Assembly (NCBI RefSeq): GCF_003751635.1
Contig: NZ_RJVI01000001.1
Location: 386,000 to 449,999, forward strand
Direction of reading: 5' to 3'
From: Inmirania thermothiophila
Lineage (GTDB): Bacteria; Pseudomonadota; Gammaproteobacteria; DSM-100275
Length of the DNA stretch: 64,000 nucleotides
This document shows, in pieces, positions 1 to 9,281 of the stretch. Made by a program: the position numbers and the translations under genes. The stretch's first letter is position 1; every line of letters begins with the position of its first letter. The notes below the pieces were generated by a model. It was not told where the DNA came from, did not search any database, and worked only from the letters and a program-made list of their open reading frames with translations.

Positions 1-259
1 CGGCCGCCCCGGCCTCTGCTACGAGGTGGACTTCCCCCGCGCCCGCATCGGCACCTTCGACGTGGACCTGGTGCGGGAGTTCTTCCAGGGGCTGGTCAAC
101 CACGCCGGGATGACGCTGCACGTCGACCTCCTCCGGGGCCGCAACGCCCACCACATCGCCGAGTGCCTCTTCAAGGCGTTCGGCCGCGCCCTGCGCCAGG
201 CGGTGGCGCCGGATCCGCGCCTCGGCGGTGCGATCCCCTCCACCAAGGGCAGCCTCTGA
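1..259 (+). CDS. hisB: Imidazoleglycerol-phosphate dehydratase (C-terminal part)
   Basis: The last 85 codons or so of hisB, read from position 2; the 5' part lies outside the window. The enzyme dehydrates imidazole glycerol phosphate to imidazole acetol phosphate (histidine pathway, cytosol). The metal-binding signature [19 protein letters not shown], with its HHxxE ligands, is the hallmark of the family, and the C-terminal STKGSL is typical. hisH begins 10 nt after the stop, so it heads the hisBHAFIE run. An internal GTG at 26 is not the start because similarity continues upstream to the window edge. Confidence 0.95.
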   Translation, partial: GRPGLCYEVDFPRARIGTFDVDLVREFFQGLVNHAGMTLHVDLLRGRNAHHIAECLFKAFGRALRQAVAPDPRLGGAIPSTKGSL

Positions 260-269
260 GGGCAGACCC

Positions 270-914
270 ATGGGGCGGGTGGTGGTCATCGACTACGGCA
301 TGGGGAATCTCCACTCCATGGCCAAGGCCCTGGAGCGGGTGGCGCCGCCGCGGGTGCGGGTGCGGGTGAGCGGTGACCCCGCCGCGGTGGCGGCGGCCGA
401 CCGCGTGGTCTTTCCCGGCGTCGGCGCCATGCGCGACTGCATGGCGGAGCTCGCGCGGCGCGGCCTCGTCGAGGCGGTGCGCGAGGCCGCCGCCTCGCGG
501 CCCTTCCTCGGCGTCTGCATCGGCATGCAGGCGCTCTACGAGGAGAGCGAGGAGAACGGCGGCACCCGGTGCCTGGGGATCCTCCCCGGGCGGGTGCGCT
601 TCTTCGGCCACGGCATGCGCGAGCCGGACGGGCGCGCCCTCAAGGTCCCGCACATGGGCTGGAACCGCGTCTGGCGCACGCGGCCGCACCCGCTCTGGGA
701 CGGCATCGCCGACGGCGCCTGGTTCTACTTCGTCCACGGCTACCACGCGGAGGCCGCGGGGGCGGCGCTCGCCGCCACCTCGGACTACGGCGTGCGCTTC
801 GCCGCCGCGGCGGCGCGCGGCAACCTGTTCGCGACCCAGTTCCACCCCGAGAAGAGCTCGGCCACGGGCCTGCGCCTGCTGGCCAACTTCCTGGCGTGGG
901 ACGGTGAGGGCTGA
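270..914 (+). CDS. hisH: Imidazole glycerol phosphate synthase, glutamine amidotransferase subunit
   Basis: 214 residues. Class I glutaminase that delivers ammonia to HisF, which makes imidazole glycerol phosphate and AICAR. The catalytic triad is visible: nucleophile Cys83 in GVCIGMQ, and His192/Glu194 in QFHPEKS. The N-terminus VVVIDYGMGNLHS is the conserved first strand and oxyanion region. ATG 270 is preferred over the in-frame GTG at 228, which would add 14 non-conserved residues and overlap hisB. It lies between hisB and hisA, as in the usual gammaproteobacterial order. Confidence 0.97.
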   Translation: MGRVVVIDYGMGNLHSMAKALERVAPPRVRVRVSGDPAAVAAADRVVFPGVGAMRDCMAELARRGLVEAVREAAASRPFLGVCIGMQALYEESEENGGTRCLGILPGRVRFFGHGMREPDGRALKVPHMGWNRVWRTRPHPLWDGIADGAWFYFVHGYHAEAAGAALAATSDYGVRFAAAAARGNLFATQFHPEKSSATGLRLLANFLAWDGEG

Positions 915-938
915 GGGCAACGGAGGAGGCGAGAGGCC

Positions 939-1685
939 ATGCTGGTGATCCCGGCCATCGACCTCAAGGGCGGGCGCTGCGTGCGCCTGCGCCAGGGTCG
1001 GATGGAGGAGGAGACGGTGTTCTCGGACGACCCGCTCGCGGTGGCCGAGCGGTGGGTGGCGGCGGGTGCGCGCCGCCTCCACATCGTCGATCTCGACGGC
1101 GCGGCGAGCGGCCGCCCGGTGCATGCGGACGTGGTGGCGCGGATCTGCGCCGCGTTTCCGGACCTGCCGGTGCAGGTGGGCGGCGGCATCCGCGACGAGG
1201 AGACCATCCAGGCCTATCTCGATGCCGGGGTGAGCTACGTCATCCTCGGCACGCGGGCGGTGACGGCGCCCCACTTCGTCTCCGACGCCTGCCTCGAGTT
1301 CCCCGGCCACATCCTCGTCGGGCTCGACGTGCGCGACGGCCGCGTCGCCCTCGACGGCTGGTCCAAGCTGGCTCGCCACAGCGTCGTCGAGCTCGCCCAG
1401 CGGCTCGAGGCCGAGGGCGCCGAGGGCATCGTCTACACCGACATCACCCGCGACGGGATGCTGAGCGGGATCAACGTCGAGGCCACCGCGGCGCTCGCCC
1501 GCGAGCTCGCCATCCCGGTGATCGCCGCGGGCGGCATCCGCGACCTCGACGACATCCGCGCCCTCTGTGCGGTGGCCGACGAGGGCATCCTCGGCGCCAT
1601 CACCGGCCGCGCCCTCTACGAGGGCACGCTGGATCTCGCCGAGGGGCAGCGCCTCGCCGACGAGCTCACCGGGACGGCGGCCTGA
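939..1685 (+). CDS. hisA: ProFAR isomerase
   Basis: 248 residues, the usual length. 1-(5-phosphoribosyl)-5-[(5-phosphoribosylamino)methylideneamino] imidazole-4-carboxamide isomerase; it performs the Amadori rearrangement of ProFAR to PRFAR, the substrate of HisF. A beta/alpha barrel with the paired catalytic aspartates Asp8 (PAIDLKGG) and Asp129 (VGLDVRDG), plus the phosphate-binding GGGIRD and [10 protein letters not shown] loops that mark the half-barrel duplication. A GGAGG ribosome site precedes ATG 939. hisF starts 1 nt after the stop. Confidence 0.97.
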   Translation: MLVIPAIDLKGGRCVRLRQGRMEEETVFSDDPLAVAERWVAAGARRLHIVDLDGAASGRPVHADVVARICAAFPDLPVQVGGGIRDEETIQAYLDAGVSYVILGTRAVTAPHFVSDACLEFPGHILVGLDVRDGRVALDGWSKLARHSVVELAQRLEAEGAEGIVYTDITRDGMLSGINVEATAALARELAIPVIAAGGIRDLDDIRALCAVADEGILGAITGRALYEGTLDLAEGQRLADELTGTAA

Positions 1686-1686
1686 G

Positions 1687-2454
1687 ATGGCGCTCGCCCG
1701 CCGCGTCATCCCCTGCCTCGACGTCGACGCCGGCCGCGTCGTCAAGGGCGTGCGCTTCGTCGACATCCGCGACGCCGGGGATCCGGTGGAGATCGCCCGC
1801 CGCTACGACGAGCAGGGCGCCGACGAGCTCACCTTCCTCGACATCACGGCCAGCCACGAGGGGCGCGAGACCATGCTCCACGTGGTGGAGCGGGTGGCGG
1901 GGCAGGTCTTCATCCCCCTCACGGTGGGCGGCGGGGTGCGAAGCTGCGAGGACGTGCGCCGGCTCCTTTCGGCGGGGGCGGACAAGGTCGCCATCAACAC
2001 CGCGGCGGTGCAGCGCCCGGAGCTCGTGCGCGAGGCCGCCGAGCGCTTCGGCTCGCAGTGCATCGTGGTCGCCATCGACGCCAAGCAGGTGGCCGAGGCA
2101 CCGTCGCGCTGGGCGGTCTTCACCCACGGCGGGCGCCGGCCCACGGGGCTCGACGCGGTGGAGTGGGCGGCGCGCATGGCCGCCTACGGCGCGGGCGAGA
2201 TCCTGCTCACGAGCATGGACCGCGACGGCACCCGCGAGGGCTTCGACCTCGCGCTGACGCGGGCGGTGAGCCGCGCCGTCCCGGTGCCCGTGATCGCCTC
2301 CGGCGGTGTGGGCAGCCTCGACCACCTCGCCCAGGGGATCCTCGAGGGCGAGGCCGACGCGGTGCTCGCCGCGAGCATCTTCCACTTCGGCGAGCACACC
2401 GTCGAGGAGGCCAAGCGCCACATGGCGGCGCGCGGCATCGAGGTGCGCCTGTGA
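1687..2454 (+). CDS. hisF: Imidazole glycerol phosphate synthase, cyclase subunit
   Basis: 255 residues. Works with HisH to convert PRFAR plus ammonia to imidazole glycerol phosphate and AICAR. A beta/alpha barrel paralogous to HisA; catalytic aspartates are Asp12 ([10 protein letters not shown]) and Asp131 (VVAIDAK), with phosphate loops GGGVRS and ASGGVGS. ATG 1687 gives the canonical [14 protein letters not shown]-terminus; the open frame upstream to 1567 is only overlap with hisA. Its TGA overlaps the GTG of hisI, implying translational coupling. Confidence 0.97.
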   Translation: MALARRVIPCLDVDAGRVVKGVRFVDIRDAGDPVEIARRYDEQGADELTFLDITASHEGRETMLHVVERVAGQVFIPLTVGGGVRSCEDVRRLLSAGADKVAINTAAVQRPELVREAAERFGSQCIVVAIDAKQVAEAPSRWAVFTHGGRRPTGLDAVEWAARMAAYGAGEILLTSMDRDGTREGFDLALTRAVSRAVPVPVIASGGVGSLDHLAQGILEGEADAVLAASIFHFGEHTVEEAKRHMAARGIEVRL

Positions 2455-2846
2455 GCGCGGATCCGGGGCCGGTGCGCTGGAACGCCGACGGGCTGGTGCC
2501 CGCCGTGGCCCAGGACGCCGACACCGGTGAGGTGCTGATGCTCGCCTGGATGAACCGCGAGGCCCTGGAGGCGACCTTGCGCGAGGGGCGGGCGGTGTAC
2601 TGGTCGCGCTCGCGGGGGCGGCTCTGGCGCAAGGGCGAGGCCTCGGGGCACGTGCAGGAGGTGGTGGAGGTGCGGCTCGACTGCGACGGCGACGCGGTCC
2701 TGCTGCGGGTGCGCCAGCGCGGCGGCATCGCCTGCCACACCGGGCGGCGCTCCTGCTTCTACCGCGCCTGGGACGGCACCGGCTGGCGCGAGGTCCTGCC
2801 GGTGCTGCGCGACCCGGACGAGATCTACGGAGGCGGCGGTGAGTGA
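2451..2846 (+). CDS. hisI: Phosphoribosyl-AMP cyclohydrolase
   Basis: 131 residues. Hydrolyses the purine ring of phosphoribosyl-AMP, a zinc enzyme. Conserved features are the [13 protein letters not shown] start, MLAWMN, the [18 protein letters not shown] block and the zinc-ligand cysteines in RLDCDGDA and [15 protein letters not shown] 2451 overlaps the hisF stop by 4 nt and yields the expected N-terminus. Here the cyclohydrolase and pyrophosphatase are separate genes, as in pseudomonads, not the fused HisIE of enterics. Confidence 0.96.
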   Translation: MSADPGPVRWNADGLVPAVAQDADTGEVLMLAWMNREALEATLREGRAVYWSRSRGRLWRKGEASGHVQEVVEVRLDCDGDAVLLRVRQRGGIACHTGRRSCFYRAWDGTGWREVLPVLRDPDEIYGGGGE

Positions 2847-3159
2847 CATCCTCAGGCGTCTCGACGAGGTGCTGGCGGCGCGCCGCGGCGCCGACCCCGA
2901 GCGCTCCTACGTGGCCTCGCTGCACGCCCGCGGCGAGGAGGCGATCCTGCGCAAGGTGGGCGAGGAGGCGGTGGAGGTGCTGCTGGCGGCCCGCGGCGGC
3001 GAGGCCGGGCCCCTGGTGCGGGAGGTGGCCGACCTCTGGTTCCACACCTTGGTGCTGCTGTCCCATCGCGGGCTGGGGGCGGGGGCGGTGCTGGCCGAGC
3101 TGGAGCGGCGCTTCGGCACCTCGGGTCTCGAGGAGAAGGCCGCGCGGGGACGGTCGTGA
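2839..3159 (+). CDS. hisE: Phosphoribosyl-ATP pyrophosphatase
   Basis: 106 residues. Removes pyrophosphate from phosphoribosyl-ATP, the second histidine step. All-alpha MazG-like fold; the acidic metal site appears in [18 protein letters not shown] and [16 protein letters not shown] 2839 overlaps hisI by 8 nt and its TGA overlaps the GTG of the HIT gene, so hisIE-HIT is translated as one coupled unit. Confidence 0.95.
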   Translation: MSDILRRLDEVLAARRGADPERSYVASLHARGEEAILRKVGEEAVEVLLAARGGEAGPLVREVADLWFHTLVLLSHRGLGAGAVLAELERRFGTSGLEEKAARGRS

Positions 3160-3488
3160 GCTGCGTCTTTTGTGATATCGTTGCCGGGCGCGCTCCGGCC
3201 CGCTTCGTCCACCAGGACGAGCAGGTGGTGGCCTTCCACGACATCCACCCCAAGGCCCCGGTCCACGTGCTGGTGGTGCCGCGGGTGCACGTGGCGAGCC
3301 TCGACCACCTGGGGCCCGAGCACGAGGCGCTGGTCCTGCACATCATCCGGCTCCTGCCGGGGCTGGCGCGCCGGCTGGGGTTGGCCGAGGGGTACCGTAC
3401 GGTGGTCAACACCGGCCGGGGCGGGGGCCAGATCGTCGATCATCTGCACCTGCACCTGCTCGGGGGATTCCGGCACCCGGGGCGGTGA
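3156..3488 (+). CDS. HIT family hydrolase (HinT-like)
   Basis: 110 residues, matching the HinT branch of histidine-triad nucleotide hydrolases, which cleave purine nucleoside phosphoramidates and adenylates. The histidine triad is in IVDHLHLHLLGG near the C-terminus, with the FCDIVAGR start and FHDIHPKAPVHVLVVP block of the family. GTG 3156 overlaps the hisE stop. A HIT gene between hisE and tatA is a conserved arrangement in many gammaproteobacteria, with no known functional reason. Confidence 0.95.
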   Translation: MSCVFCDIVAGRAPARFVHQDEQVVAFHDIHPKAPVHVLVVPRVHVASLDHLGPEHEALVLHIIRLLPGLARRLGLAEGYRTVVNTGRGGGQIVDHLHLHLLGGFRHPGR

Positions 3489-3509
3489 CCACGAAGAGGG
3501 GACGAGGAG

Positions 3510-3785
3510 ATGGGCATCAGCGTCTGGCAGCTCCTGATCATCCTGCTGATCGTCCTGCTGCTGTTCGGGACCAAGAAGCTGCGCAACCTGGGCGCGGACC
3601 TCGGGGCCTCCATCAAGAGCTTCCGCCAGGCCGTGCGCGAGGGCGAGAGCGAGGCCGAGGCCGAGCCGCCGAAGCAGATCGCCGAGGGCGAGAAGGGCCC
3701 CGCCGAGGGCACCGCCGAGGGCGGGGCCGGGCAGGAGGCGGCGAAGGCGGGCGGGACCGCCTCCGGCGACAAGGGCCAGGCCTGA
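3510..3785 (+). CDS. tatA: Sec-independent translocase subunit TatA
   Basis: 91 residues. TatA oligomerises to permit membrane passage of folded twin-arginine substrates. Visible features are a short N-terminal membrane helix (residues 3-20), the [10 protein letters not shown] hinge, an amphipathic helix, and a long highly charged tail (Glu/Ala/Gly/Lys) that is normally dispensable. A GAGGAGATG ribosome site sits at the start. First gene of tatABC; the many metal-sulfur enzymes of a lithotroph would be its clients (inference). Confidence 0.95.
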   Translation: MGISVWQLLIILLIVLLLFGTKKLRNLGADLGASIKSFRQAVREGESEAEAEPPKQIAEGEKGPAEGTAEGGAGQEAAKAGGTASGDKGQA

Positions 3786-3818
3786 GGCTGGGCGGCGGCG
3801 GCTGCCGCCGCGGCGGTC

Positions 3819-4163
3819 ATGTTCGACATCGGTTTCTGGGAGGTCGCCCTCGTCCTGCTGGTGGCGCTGCTGGTCATCGGGCCGGAGCGGCTGCCGCGGG
3901 TGGCGCGCACCGCCGGGCTCTGGGTGGCGCGGCTGCGGCAGATGGTGGGCTCGGTCAAGGCCGACATCGAGCGCGAGATCCGCGCCCAGGAGCTCAAGGA
4001 GCTGATGGAGCAGCAGAAGGCCGCCCTCGGCGACCTCGAGCCCGTCGAGGACCTCAAGGAGGACCTGAGCCGTCCGATCCCGGTGGATGCGCCGCCGCCG
4101 GCGGGCAAGACGGCGCGCTCCGCCGCTGAGGGCGGCGCCGGCGACAAGCCTTCCGCGTCATGA
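3819..4163 (+). CDS. tatB: Sec-independent translocase subunit TatB
   Basis: 114 residues. Partner of TatC in the twin-arginine receptor complex. The N-terminus [20 protein letters not shown] is the single membrane helix, followed by the TatB-type hinge [13 protein letters not shown], which separates it from TatA (FGxKKL). The C-terminal amphipathic and charged region extends to about residue 114. Its end overlaps the tatC ATG by 4 nt. Confidence 0.95.
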   Translation: MFDIGFWEVALVLLVALLVIGPERLPRVARTAGLWVARLRQMVGSVKADIEREIRAQELKELMEQQKAALGDLEPVEDLKEDLSRPIPVDAPPPAGKTARSAAEGGAGDKPSAS

Positions 4164-4951
4164 GCACGACCGCGCCAGGGCAGGGGCCGGACCCCGGCGA
4201 GCTCGAGCAGCCCTTCATCAGCCACCTCATCGAGCTGCGCGACCGCATCCTGCGGGCGCTGCTCGGGGTGCTGGTGGTCTTCCTCGCCCTCTTCCCCTTC
4301 GCCAACCCCCTCTACACCTGGCTGTCGGGGCCGCTGCTGAAGCACCTCCCGCAGGGGGCGACCATGATCGCCATCGAGGTCGCCTCGCCCTTCCTCGCCC
4401 CCCTCAAGCTCACCCTGGTGGCGGCGGCGTTCATCGCCATGCCGTGGATCCTCTACCAGGCGTGGGCCTTCGTGGCCCCCGGGCTCTACCAGCACGAGCG
4501 GCGCCTGGTGCTGCCGCTGCTGGTGGCGAGCACCATCCTCTTCTACCTCGGCGCCGCCTTCGCCTACTTCGTGGTCTTTCCCCTGGTGTTCGGCTTCCTC
4601 ACCTCGACCGCGCCCGAGGGCGTGGCGATCATGACCGACATCAACCGCTACCTGAGCTTCGTGCTCACGGTCTTCTTCGCCTTCGGGGTCGCCTTCCAGG
4701 TCCCCATCGCCACCATCCTGCTGGTCTGGGGCGAGTTCACCACGCCCGAGGCGCTGGTGGCGAAGCGCCCCTACGTGATCGTCGGCGTCTTCGTGGTGGG
4801 CATGATCCTGACGCCGCCCGACGTGATCTCCCAGACCCTGCTCGCGATCCCGATGTGGCTGCTGTTCGAGCTCGGGGTGCTCTTCTCGCGCTTCTACGCG
4901 CGCAGGGACGGCGGCGAGACCGGCACCGACGCACCCGAGGGCGGCGGCTAG
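4160..4951 (+). CDS. tatC: Sec-independent translocase subunit TatC
   Basis: 263 residues, six predicted membrane helices. TatC recognises the twin-arginine signal peptide. The N-terminal cytoplasmic motif [17 protein letters not shown] is diagnostic (HLxELRxR), and the later [10 protein letters not shown] block before the last helices is conserved. ATG 4160 overlaps tatB. It ends 11 nt from the convergent gene at 4963; no terminator-like hairpin is visible in that gap. Confidence 0.96.
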   Translation: MSTTAPGQGPDPGELEQPFISHLIELRDRILRALLGVLVVFLALFPFANPLYTWLSGPLLKHLPQGATMIAIEVASPFLAPLKLTLVAAAFIAMPWILYQAWAFVAPGLYQHERRLVLPLLVASTILFYLGAAFAYFVVFPLVFGFLTSTAPEGVAIMTDINRYLSFVLTVFFAFGVAFQVPIATILLVWGEFTTPEALVAKRPYVIVGVFVVGMILTPPDVISQTLLAIPMWLLFELGVLFSRFYARRDGGETGTDAPEGGG

Positions 4952-4962
4952 CGGGGCGGGCC

Positions 4963-6690
4963 TCAGACGGCCCGCATGGGCTCGCGGGGCGGTGGCGGCA
5001 GCGTGGCCGGGGCCCGTGTCGGCTCGTAGAGATAGCGGGCGAAGCGGGCGGTGCTCTCCAGCGCCTTGGTCAGGCGCAGATAGACGATGCGCGATTCCAT
5101 CTGCACCAGCAGCACGGTGCCGACGTCGTAGATGTAGGCCGGGGTGACGAGGGCCGCGGGGCGCTCCAGGGGATCGGTGTCGGGGACCACGAGGGCGCGC
5201 TGGTAGACGCCCCCGCTGCCGGTGCCGGCGACCGCGCGCACGGCCACGGCGCGGGCGCTGCGGTCCAGGCGCTTGATGCCGATGCGCAGGGTGCCGTCGT
5301 CCGCCACCTGGCGCATCCAGCGCACCGTCCCCACGTGCCAGCCGTCCCCTTCGGCCCCGCGGTAGGCGAGGAGCTCGCCGACGAGGAGCCGCACCGGCGC
5401 CCCCGGGCGGATCTCGGCGGCGAGGCCGCCGGCGCTGACGTCGGCGCTCTCGACGATCGACGGCTCGGACTCGTCCGCAGGCCGGATTTCGGCCGCCGGC
5501 TCCTCGGGCGTCTCGTAGACCCGCTGCCAGACGTCGGCGGCGGGATCGATGGCGCGGAAGGTGCGCCGCTCGGGCGGCGGCGTGTGCGGCTCGGCCTCGT
5601 CCAGCACCCGCAGCAGGTGCAGGTCGCGGGTGGCGCGGGCGATGCGGGCCTCCTGCTCCGCGGGGGCGAAGGGCGCGCCCCCCGTGAGTACGGCATGGAC
5701 GTTGGACAGCCCGGCGACGATGGCGAGCCGGCCGGGCACCGCTGCCCGCTGCTGATGCCGGCGCGGGCGTCTGCCCCAGGCCTCCAGCAGCCGCAGCAGC
5801 AGGTCGCGCTCGCGGCGCACCGGCAGGGGCATGGCCCGGCCCGCGGCAGGCGGGTGCTCGCGCAGGATCTCCCCGAGGCGATCGCGCAGCGCCGCCGCCA
5901 CCGGTTCGGGGTCGATGCGCAGGGTGCCTGCGCTGCCGGCGAGGAGCTCCACCGGCACCGGGCCGGCCTCGCCCGTGAGGTCCACCGCCGCCCAGCCGTC
6001 CTCGCCGCCGAGGGTGAGCCGGCCGGCCAAGGGGGCGGCCCAGGCGTAGACGGTGTCCGCCTCCCCCAGCATCAGGTGATACGGGTTGGCGAGGGCGAGG
6101 AGGAGGGCGCGGGCATAGGCCGCTCGGGGTGTCAGCGTGACACCCTCGAGGTCGTGGGCGGCGCGGGCGGCGGCCTCGGCGTCGCCGTGCAGCCGCGCGA
6201 AGCTTCGATGCAGCAGCCGCCAGGCGGCGGGATCCGGCGGCTGGTAGTGGGCGTAGCGGGCGAGGAGCCAGCGCGCGGCGTGGTCCAGCACGCGCACCGC
6301 TGCGGTCGCCCGCGTGCGCGCCGCGCCCTTGTCCTCCAGCGCCTCGAGGAGGCGCGCCCAGGCCGCGGCGGCGCAGGCGTGGAGGGCCTCTCGCGCCACC
6401 AGGCCGGTGCGCGCCGTCGGCCCCACGGGGAAGCCGGGGATGCGCCGCAGCTCCTCGCGCAGCGCGCCCTCGAGCTCGCCGACGGCCGGCGTGAGCGTCT
6501 CGAGGGCGGCGATGGCATCCTGCGGGCGCAGGGCGAGCGCCCCCAGCTCGTCGAGCCGCTCCGCGAGCAGGGTCGCCGCGCGGCGCGGCTGCGCCAGCGG
6601 CAGCCCCCGCAGCCACTCGCGCAGCCGCTCGGGACGCGCCTCCGCCGCCGTGAGTCCTCCGCCTCTTCCTCCGTCCGTCCCGTTCACCAT
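4963..6690 (-). CDS. Large protein with a C-terminal PilZ-like region, function unknown
   Basis: 575 residues, alanine- and arginine-rich, no obvious signal peptide or membrane helix. I do not recognise a named family for residues 1-380, which look wholly helical. Near the C-terminus RRTFR (an RxxxR pair) is followed about 50 residues later by ADVSAGGLA, which fits the PilZ (D/N)xSxxG signature, and then by a beta-rich stretch VGTVRWMRQ...LRIGIKRL like the end of PilZ domains. PilZ domains bind c-di-GMP; binding here is inference. ATG 6690 sits directly after AAAGGAGGG, so GTG 6687 may be used; GTG 6708 is also in frame. Lies alone, convergent with tatC. Confidence 0.6.
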   Translation of the reverse strand: MVNGTDGGRGGGLTAAEARPERLREWLRGLPLAQPRRAATLLAERLDELGALALRPQDAIAALETLTPAVGELEGALREELRRIPGFPVGPTARTGLVAREALHACAAAAWARLLEALEDKGAARTRATAAVRVLDHAARWLLARYAHYQPPDPAAWRLLHRSFARLHGDAEAAARAAHDLEGVTLTPRAAYARALLLALANPYHLMLGEADTVYAWAAPLAGRLTLGGEDGWAAVDLTGEAGPVPVELLAGSAGTLRIDPEPVAAALRDRLGEILREHPPAAGRAMPLPVRRERDLLLRLLEAWGRRPRRHQQRAAVPGRLAIVAGLSNVHAVLTGGAPFAPAEQEARIARATRDLHLLRVLDEAEPHTPPPERRTFRAIDPAADVWQRVYETPEEPAAEIRPADESEPSIVESADVSAGGLAAEIRPGAPVRLLVGELLAYRGAEGDGWHVGTVRWMRQVADDGTLRIGIKRLDRSARAVAVRAVAGTGSGGVYQRALVVPDTDPLERPAALVTPAYIYDVGTVLLVQMESRIVYLRLTKALESTARFARYLYEPTRAPATLPPPPREPMRAV

Positions 6691-6700
6691 CCCTCCTTTC

Positions 6701-6739
6701 GGGGACACGAACGCTTTGTTTCCCCTTATCGGTGTCCCC
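6701..6739. repeat. Inverted repeat upstream of the PilZ-like gene
   Basis: A perfect 8-bp inverted repeat, GGGGACAC (6701-6708) and GTGTCCCC (6732-6739), separated by 23 unusually AT-rich nucleotides, lies 10-50 nt upstream of the ATG at 6690. It could be a regulator operator or form a stem in the leader. The remaining gap up to radC (6740-6814) shows nothing recognisable. Confidence 0.45.
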
Positions 6740-6814
6740 AGTCTTCCTGTCTATCGGCAGGCGACAGCGGCTAGGCTAGCACCGCCCCTGCACCCCGTCC
6801 ACGACGCCGCCCCG

Positions 6815-7492
6815 TCAGGGCAGGAGGCCCAGCTGCGCCAGCGAGCAGGGCTCGCCGTCGCCGACCACGAAGTGATCGAGGAGGCGCACCTCGAGCAGGG
6901 CCAGGGCCTCGGCCAGGCGGCGGGTCAGGGCGCGGTCGGCGGCGCTGGGCTCGGCCACCCCCGAGGGGTGGTTGTGGGCGGCGATGACGGCGGCGGCGTT
7001 GTGGGCGAGGGCCCGCCGCGCCACCTCGCGGGGATGGACCTGGGCGCCGTCGATGGTGCCGGTGAAGAGCTCCTCGTAGGCGATGAGACGGTGGCGCGCA
7101 TCGAGGAAGAGGCAGGCGAAGACCTCTCGCGGACGGTGGCGGAGCCGGGCCGCGAGGTAGCGCGCGGCGGCGGCGGGGTCGGTGACGGCCTCGCCGCGGC
7201 GCAGCCGCTCCTGCAGATGCCGGCGGGCGAGCTCGAGGGCGGCGGCGAGCTGGGCGTACTTGGCCGGGCCGAGCCCGGGCAGGGCGCAGACGGCGGCCGG
7301 CGGGGCGTCGAGGAGGGGGCGCAGGCCGCCGAAGCGGGCGAGGAGCTCGCGGGCGAGATCGAGGGCGCTGCGCCCGCGCACCCCGGTGCGCAGGAAGATG
7401 GCCAAGAGCTCCGCGTCCGAGAGGGCCTCCGGACCTTGGGCGAGGAGCTTCTCCCGCGGCCGCTCGGCGGCCGGCCAGTGGCGGATCGCCAT
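6815..7492 (-). CDS. radC: RadC family JAB1/MPN domain protein
   Basis: 225 residues. N-terminal helix-hairpin-helix-like part ([33 protein letters not shown]) followed by a JAMM metalloprotease-like domain with AAHNHPSG plus the downstream Ser/Asp ([11 protein letters not shown]) of the zinc site. The biological role of RadC remains unsettled; its old DNA-repair label in E. coli was withdrawn. ATG 7492 follows GGGAGGTGCCC and gives the conserved MAIRHWP start; in-frame ATG 7537 and GTG 7573 are less likely. Divergent from coaBC, the classical radC-coaBC-dut context. Confidence 0.93.
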   Translation of the reverse strand: MAIRHWPAAERPREKLLAQGPEALSDAELLAIFLRTGVRGRSALDLARELLARFGGLRPLLDAPPAAVCALPGLGPAKYAQLAAALELARRHLQERLRRGEAVTDPAAAARYLAARLRHRPREVFACLFLDARHRLIAYEELFTGTIDGAQVHPREVARRALAHNAAAVIAAHNHPSGVAEPSAADRALTRRLAEALALLEVRLLDHFVVGDGEPCSLAQLGLLP

Positions 7493-7629
7493 GGGCACCT
7501 CCCTGCGCCGGGGCGGCGTCCGTTGCCGCGTCCGCATCGCCGGATGGTATCTTAACGGCCCATCGGGCACCACGGGATGCGGAGGAGGCGGGTGCGAGGC
7601 TGGCGCGTGGGCGGGCGCGGAGGGAGCGG
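7493..7629. promoter_or_regulatory. radC/coaBC divergent intergenic region
   Basis: 137-bp divergent spacer. On the plus strand TTGCCG (7523-7528) and TATCTT (7548-7553) are separated by 19 nt and could serve coaBC. On the minus strand TAAGAT (complement of 7549-7554) could be a -10 for radC, which would place initiation near the in-frame ATG at 7537. Both readings are weak and overlap. Confidence 0.3.
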
Positions 7630-8862
7630 GTGAGCGCGCTCGCCGGGCGGCGCATCGTCCTCGGCGTGAGCGGCGGCGTCGCCGCCTACAAGGCCGCCGA
7701 GCTCGCCCGCGAGCTGGTGCGCGCGGGGGCCGAGGTGGATGCCGTGCTCACGCGCGGGGCGACCGCCTTCGTGACCCCGCTCCTCTTCCAGGCGGTGACG
7801 GGCCGCCCGGCCCGGGAGGCCCTGCTCGATCCCCAGGCCGAGGCCGGCATGGGCCACATCGAGCTCGCCCGCAGGGCCGACCTGGTGCTGGTGGCCCCCG
7901 CCACCGCGCACCTGCTGGCGCGCCTCGCCCACGGGCTCGCCGACGACCTCCTCACCACCCTCTGCCTGGCGACGCGGGCGCCGCTGGCGCTGGCCCCGGC
8001 GATGAACGCGGCCATGTGGGCGCATCCGGCGACCCAGGACAACGTCGCCCGGCTGCGCGCGCGCGGGGCCCACGTCCTCGGCCCCGCCGAGGGGGCCCTC
8101 GCCTGCGGCGAGGAGGGGCCGGGGCGGATGCTCGAGCCGGCCGAGATCGCGGCCGCGGTGCAGGGGCTGCTGGAGCGGGGCCCGCTCGCCGGGCTGCGGG
8201 TGCTGGTCACCGCCGGCCCGACCCGCGAGGCCATCGATCCCGTGCGCTACATCAGCAACCGCAGCTCCGGGCGCATGGGCTACGCGGTGGCCCAGGCCTG
8301 CCGCGAGGCCGGCGCCGAGGTGGTGCTGGTGAGCGGGCCGACGGCGCTGGCGCCGCCGCCCGGGGTGCGCCTGGTGCGGGTGGAGAGCGCGGCCGAGATG
8401 CTGGCGGCGGTGGAGGCGGAGGTGGACGCCTGCGCCATCTTCATCGCCGCCGCGGCGGTGGCGGACTACCGGCCGGCCGAGACCGCCCCCGCCAAGATCA
8501 AGAAGCGGGCGCAGCGGTTGGGCCTCGAGCTGGTGCGCAACCCGGACATCCTCGCCACCGTGGCCCGGCGCCGGCCGCGGCCGTTCGTGGTCGGGTTCGC
8601 GGCCGAGACCGAGGCGGTGGAGGCGAACGCGCGCGCCAAGCTCGCCGCCAAGGGCCTCGACCTCGTCGCCGCCAACCGGGTCGGTCCCGGGATCGGCTTC
8701 GATCGCGAAGACAACGAGCTGACGCTCATCTGGGAGGACGGCGCCGAGCCGCTGGGGCGGGCGTCGAAGCTGGAGCTTGCGCGGCGGCTCGTCGCGCGCA
8801 TCGCGGAGCGCCATGGAGCGAGAGATCCCGCTGCGGATCCTGGATCCGCGCCTCGGCCGTGA
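7630..8862 (+). CDS. coaBC: Bifunctional phosphopantothenoylcysteine decarboxylase/synthetase
   Basis: 410 residues; two steps of coenzyme A synthesis. CoaC flavin domain about residues 1-190: [10 protein letters not shown], the active-site [20 protein letters not shown] block and the PAMNAAMW substrate clamp. CoaB domain about 195-395: [20 protein letters not shown] for nucleotide and dimer contacts, AAVADYRPA and KIKK. GTG 7630 gives the usual N-terminus. The last 17 codons overlap dut in another frame, an unusually long overlap. Confidence 0.96.
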   Translation: MSALAGRRIVLGVSGGVAAYKAAELARELVRAGAEVDAVLTRGATAFVTPLLFQAVTGRPAREALLDPQAEAGMGHIELARRADLVLVAPATAHLLARLAHGLADDLLTTLCLATRAPLALAPAMNAAMWAHPATQDNVARLRARGAHVLGPAEGALACGEEGPGRMLEPAEIAAAVQGLLERGPLAGLRVLVTAGPTREAIDPVRYISNRSSGRMGYAVAQACREAGAEVVLVSGPTALAPPPGVRLVRVESAAEMLAAVEAEVDACAIFIAAAAVADYRPAETAPAKIKKRAQRLGLELVRNPDILATVARRRPRPFVVGFAAETEAVEANARAKLAAKGLDLVAANRVGPGIGFDREDNELTLIWEDGAEPLGRASKLELARRLVARIAERHGARDPAADPGSAPRP

Positions 8863-9271
8863 CTGGCCGCTGCCCGACTACGCCACCGCCGAGGCGGCGG
8901 GGATGGACCTGCGCGCCTGCCTGCAGGCGCCGCTGGAGCTCGCCCCGGGGGCGTGCGAGCTGGTGCCCACCGGGATCGCGGTGCACATGGGCGACCCGGA
9001 GATGGCGGCGGTGGTGCTGCCGCGCTCCGGCCTCGGGCACCGCCACGGCCTCGTGCTCGGCAACCTCGTGGGCCTCATCGACGCCGACTACCAGGGCGAG
9101 ATCCTCATCTCCTGCTGGAACCGCGGGGTGCGCCCGTTTACGATCGAGCCGGGGGAGCGCATCGCGCAGCTGGTCTTCGTGCCCGTGATCCGGGCCCGCT
9201 TCTGCCTCGTCGAGGCCTTCGAGCCGAGCGCGCGGGGCGCCGGCGGGTTCGGCCACTCGGGGCGGCGCTGA
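8813..9271 (+). CDS. dut: dUTP diphosphatase
   Basis: 152 residues, trimeric all-beta dUTPase that hydrolyses dUTP to dUMP and keeps uracil out of DNA. The five family motifs are readable: AAGMDLRA (I), [11 protein letters not shown] (II), [11 protein letters not shown] (III), [10 protein letters not shown] (IV) and [10 protein letters not shown] (V; usually GFGSTG). ATG 8813 starts inside coaBC, yet the encoded N-terminus ([17 protein letters not shown]) is conserved in the family, so the 50-bp overlap looks genuine. Confidence 0.96.
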   Translation: MEREIPLRILDPRLGRDWPLPDYATAEAAGMDLRACLQAPLELAPGACELVPTGIAVHMGDPEMAAVVLPRSGLGHRHGLVLGNLVGLIDADYQGEILISCWNRGVRPFTIEPGERIAQLVFVPVIRARFCLVEAFEPSARGAGGFGHSGRR

Positions 9272-9281
9272 GGGGGGAGTC

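Noticed and set aside
2839-2846. Possible hisI-hisE frameshift or fusion
   Set aside because: The 8-bp overlap contains a normal hisI stop and a GTG start with expected N-terminus; separate genes are the rule in related bacteria.
3440-6616. Minus-strand open frame of 1058 codons across tatABC and the PilZ-like gene
   Set aside because: Arg/Ala/Gly/Pro-rich translation in a frame opposing clear tatABC genes; a GC-driven shadow.
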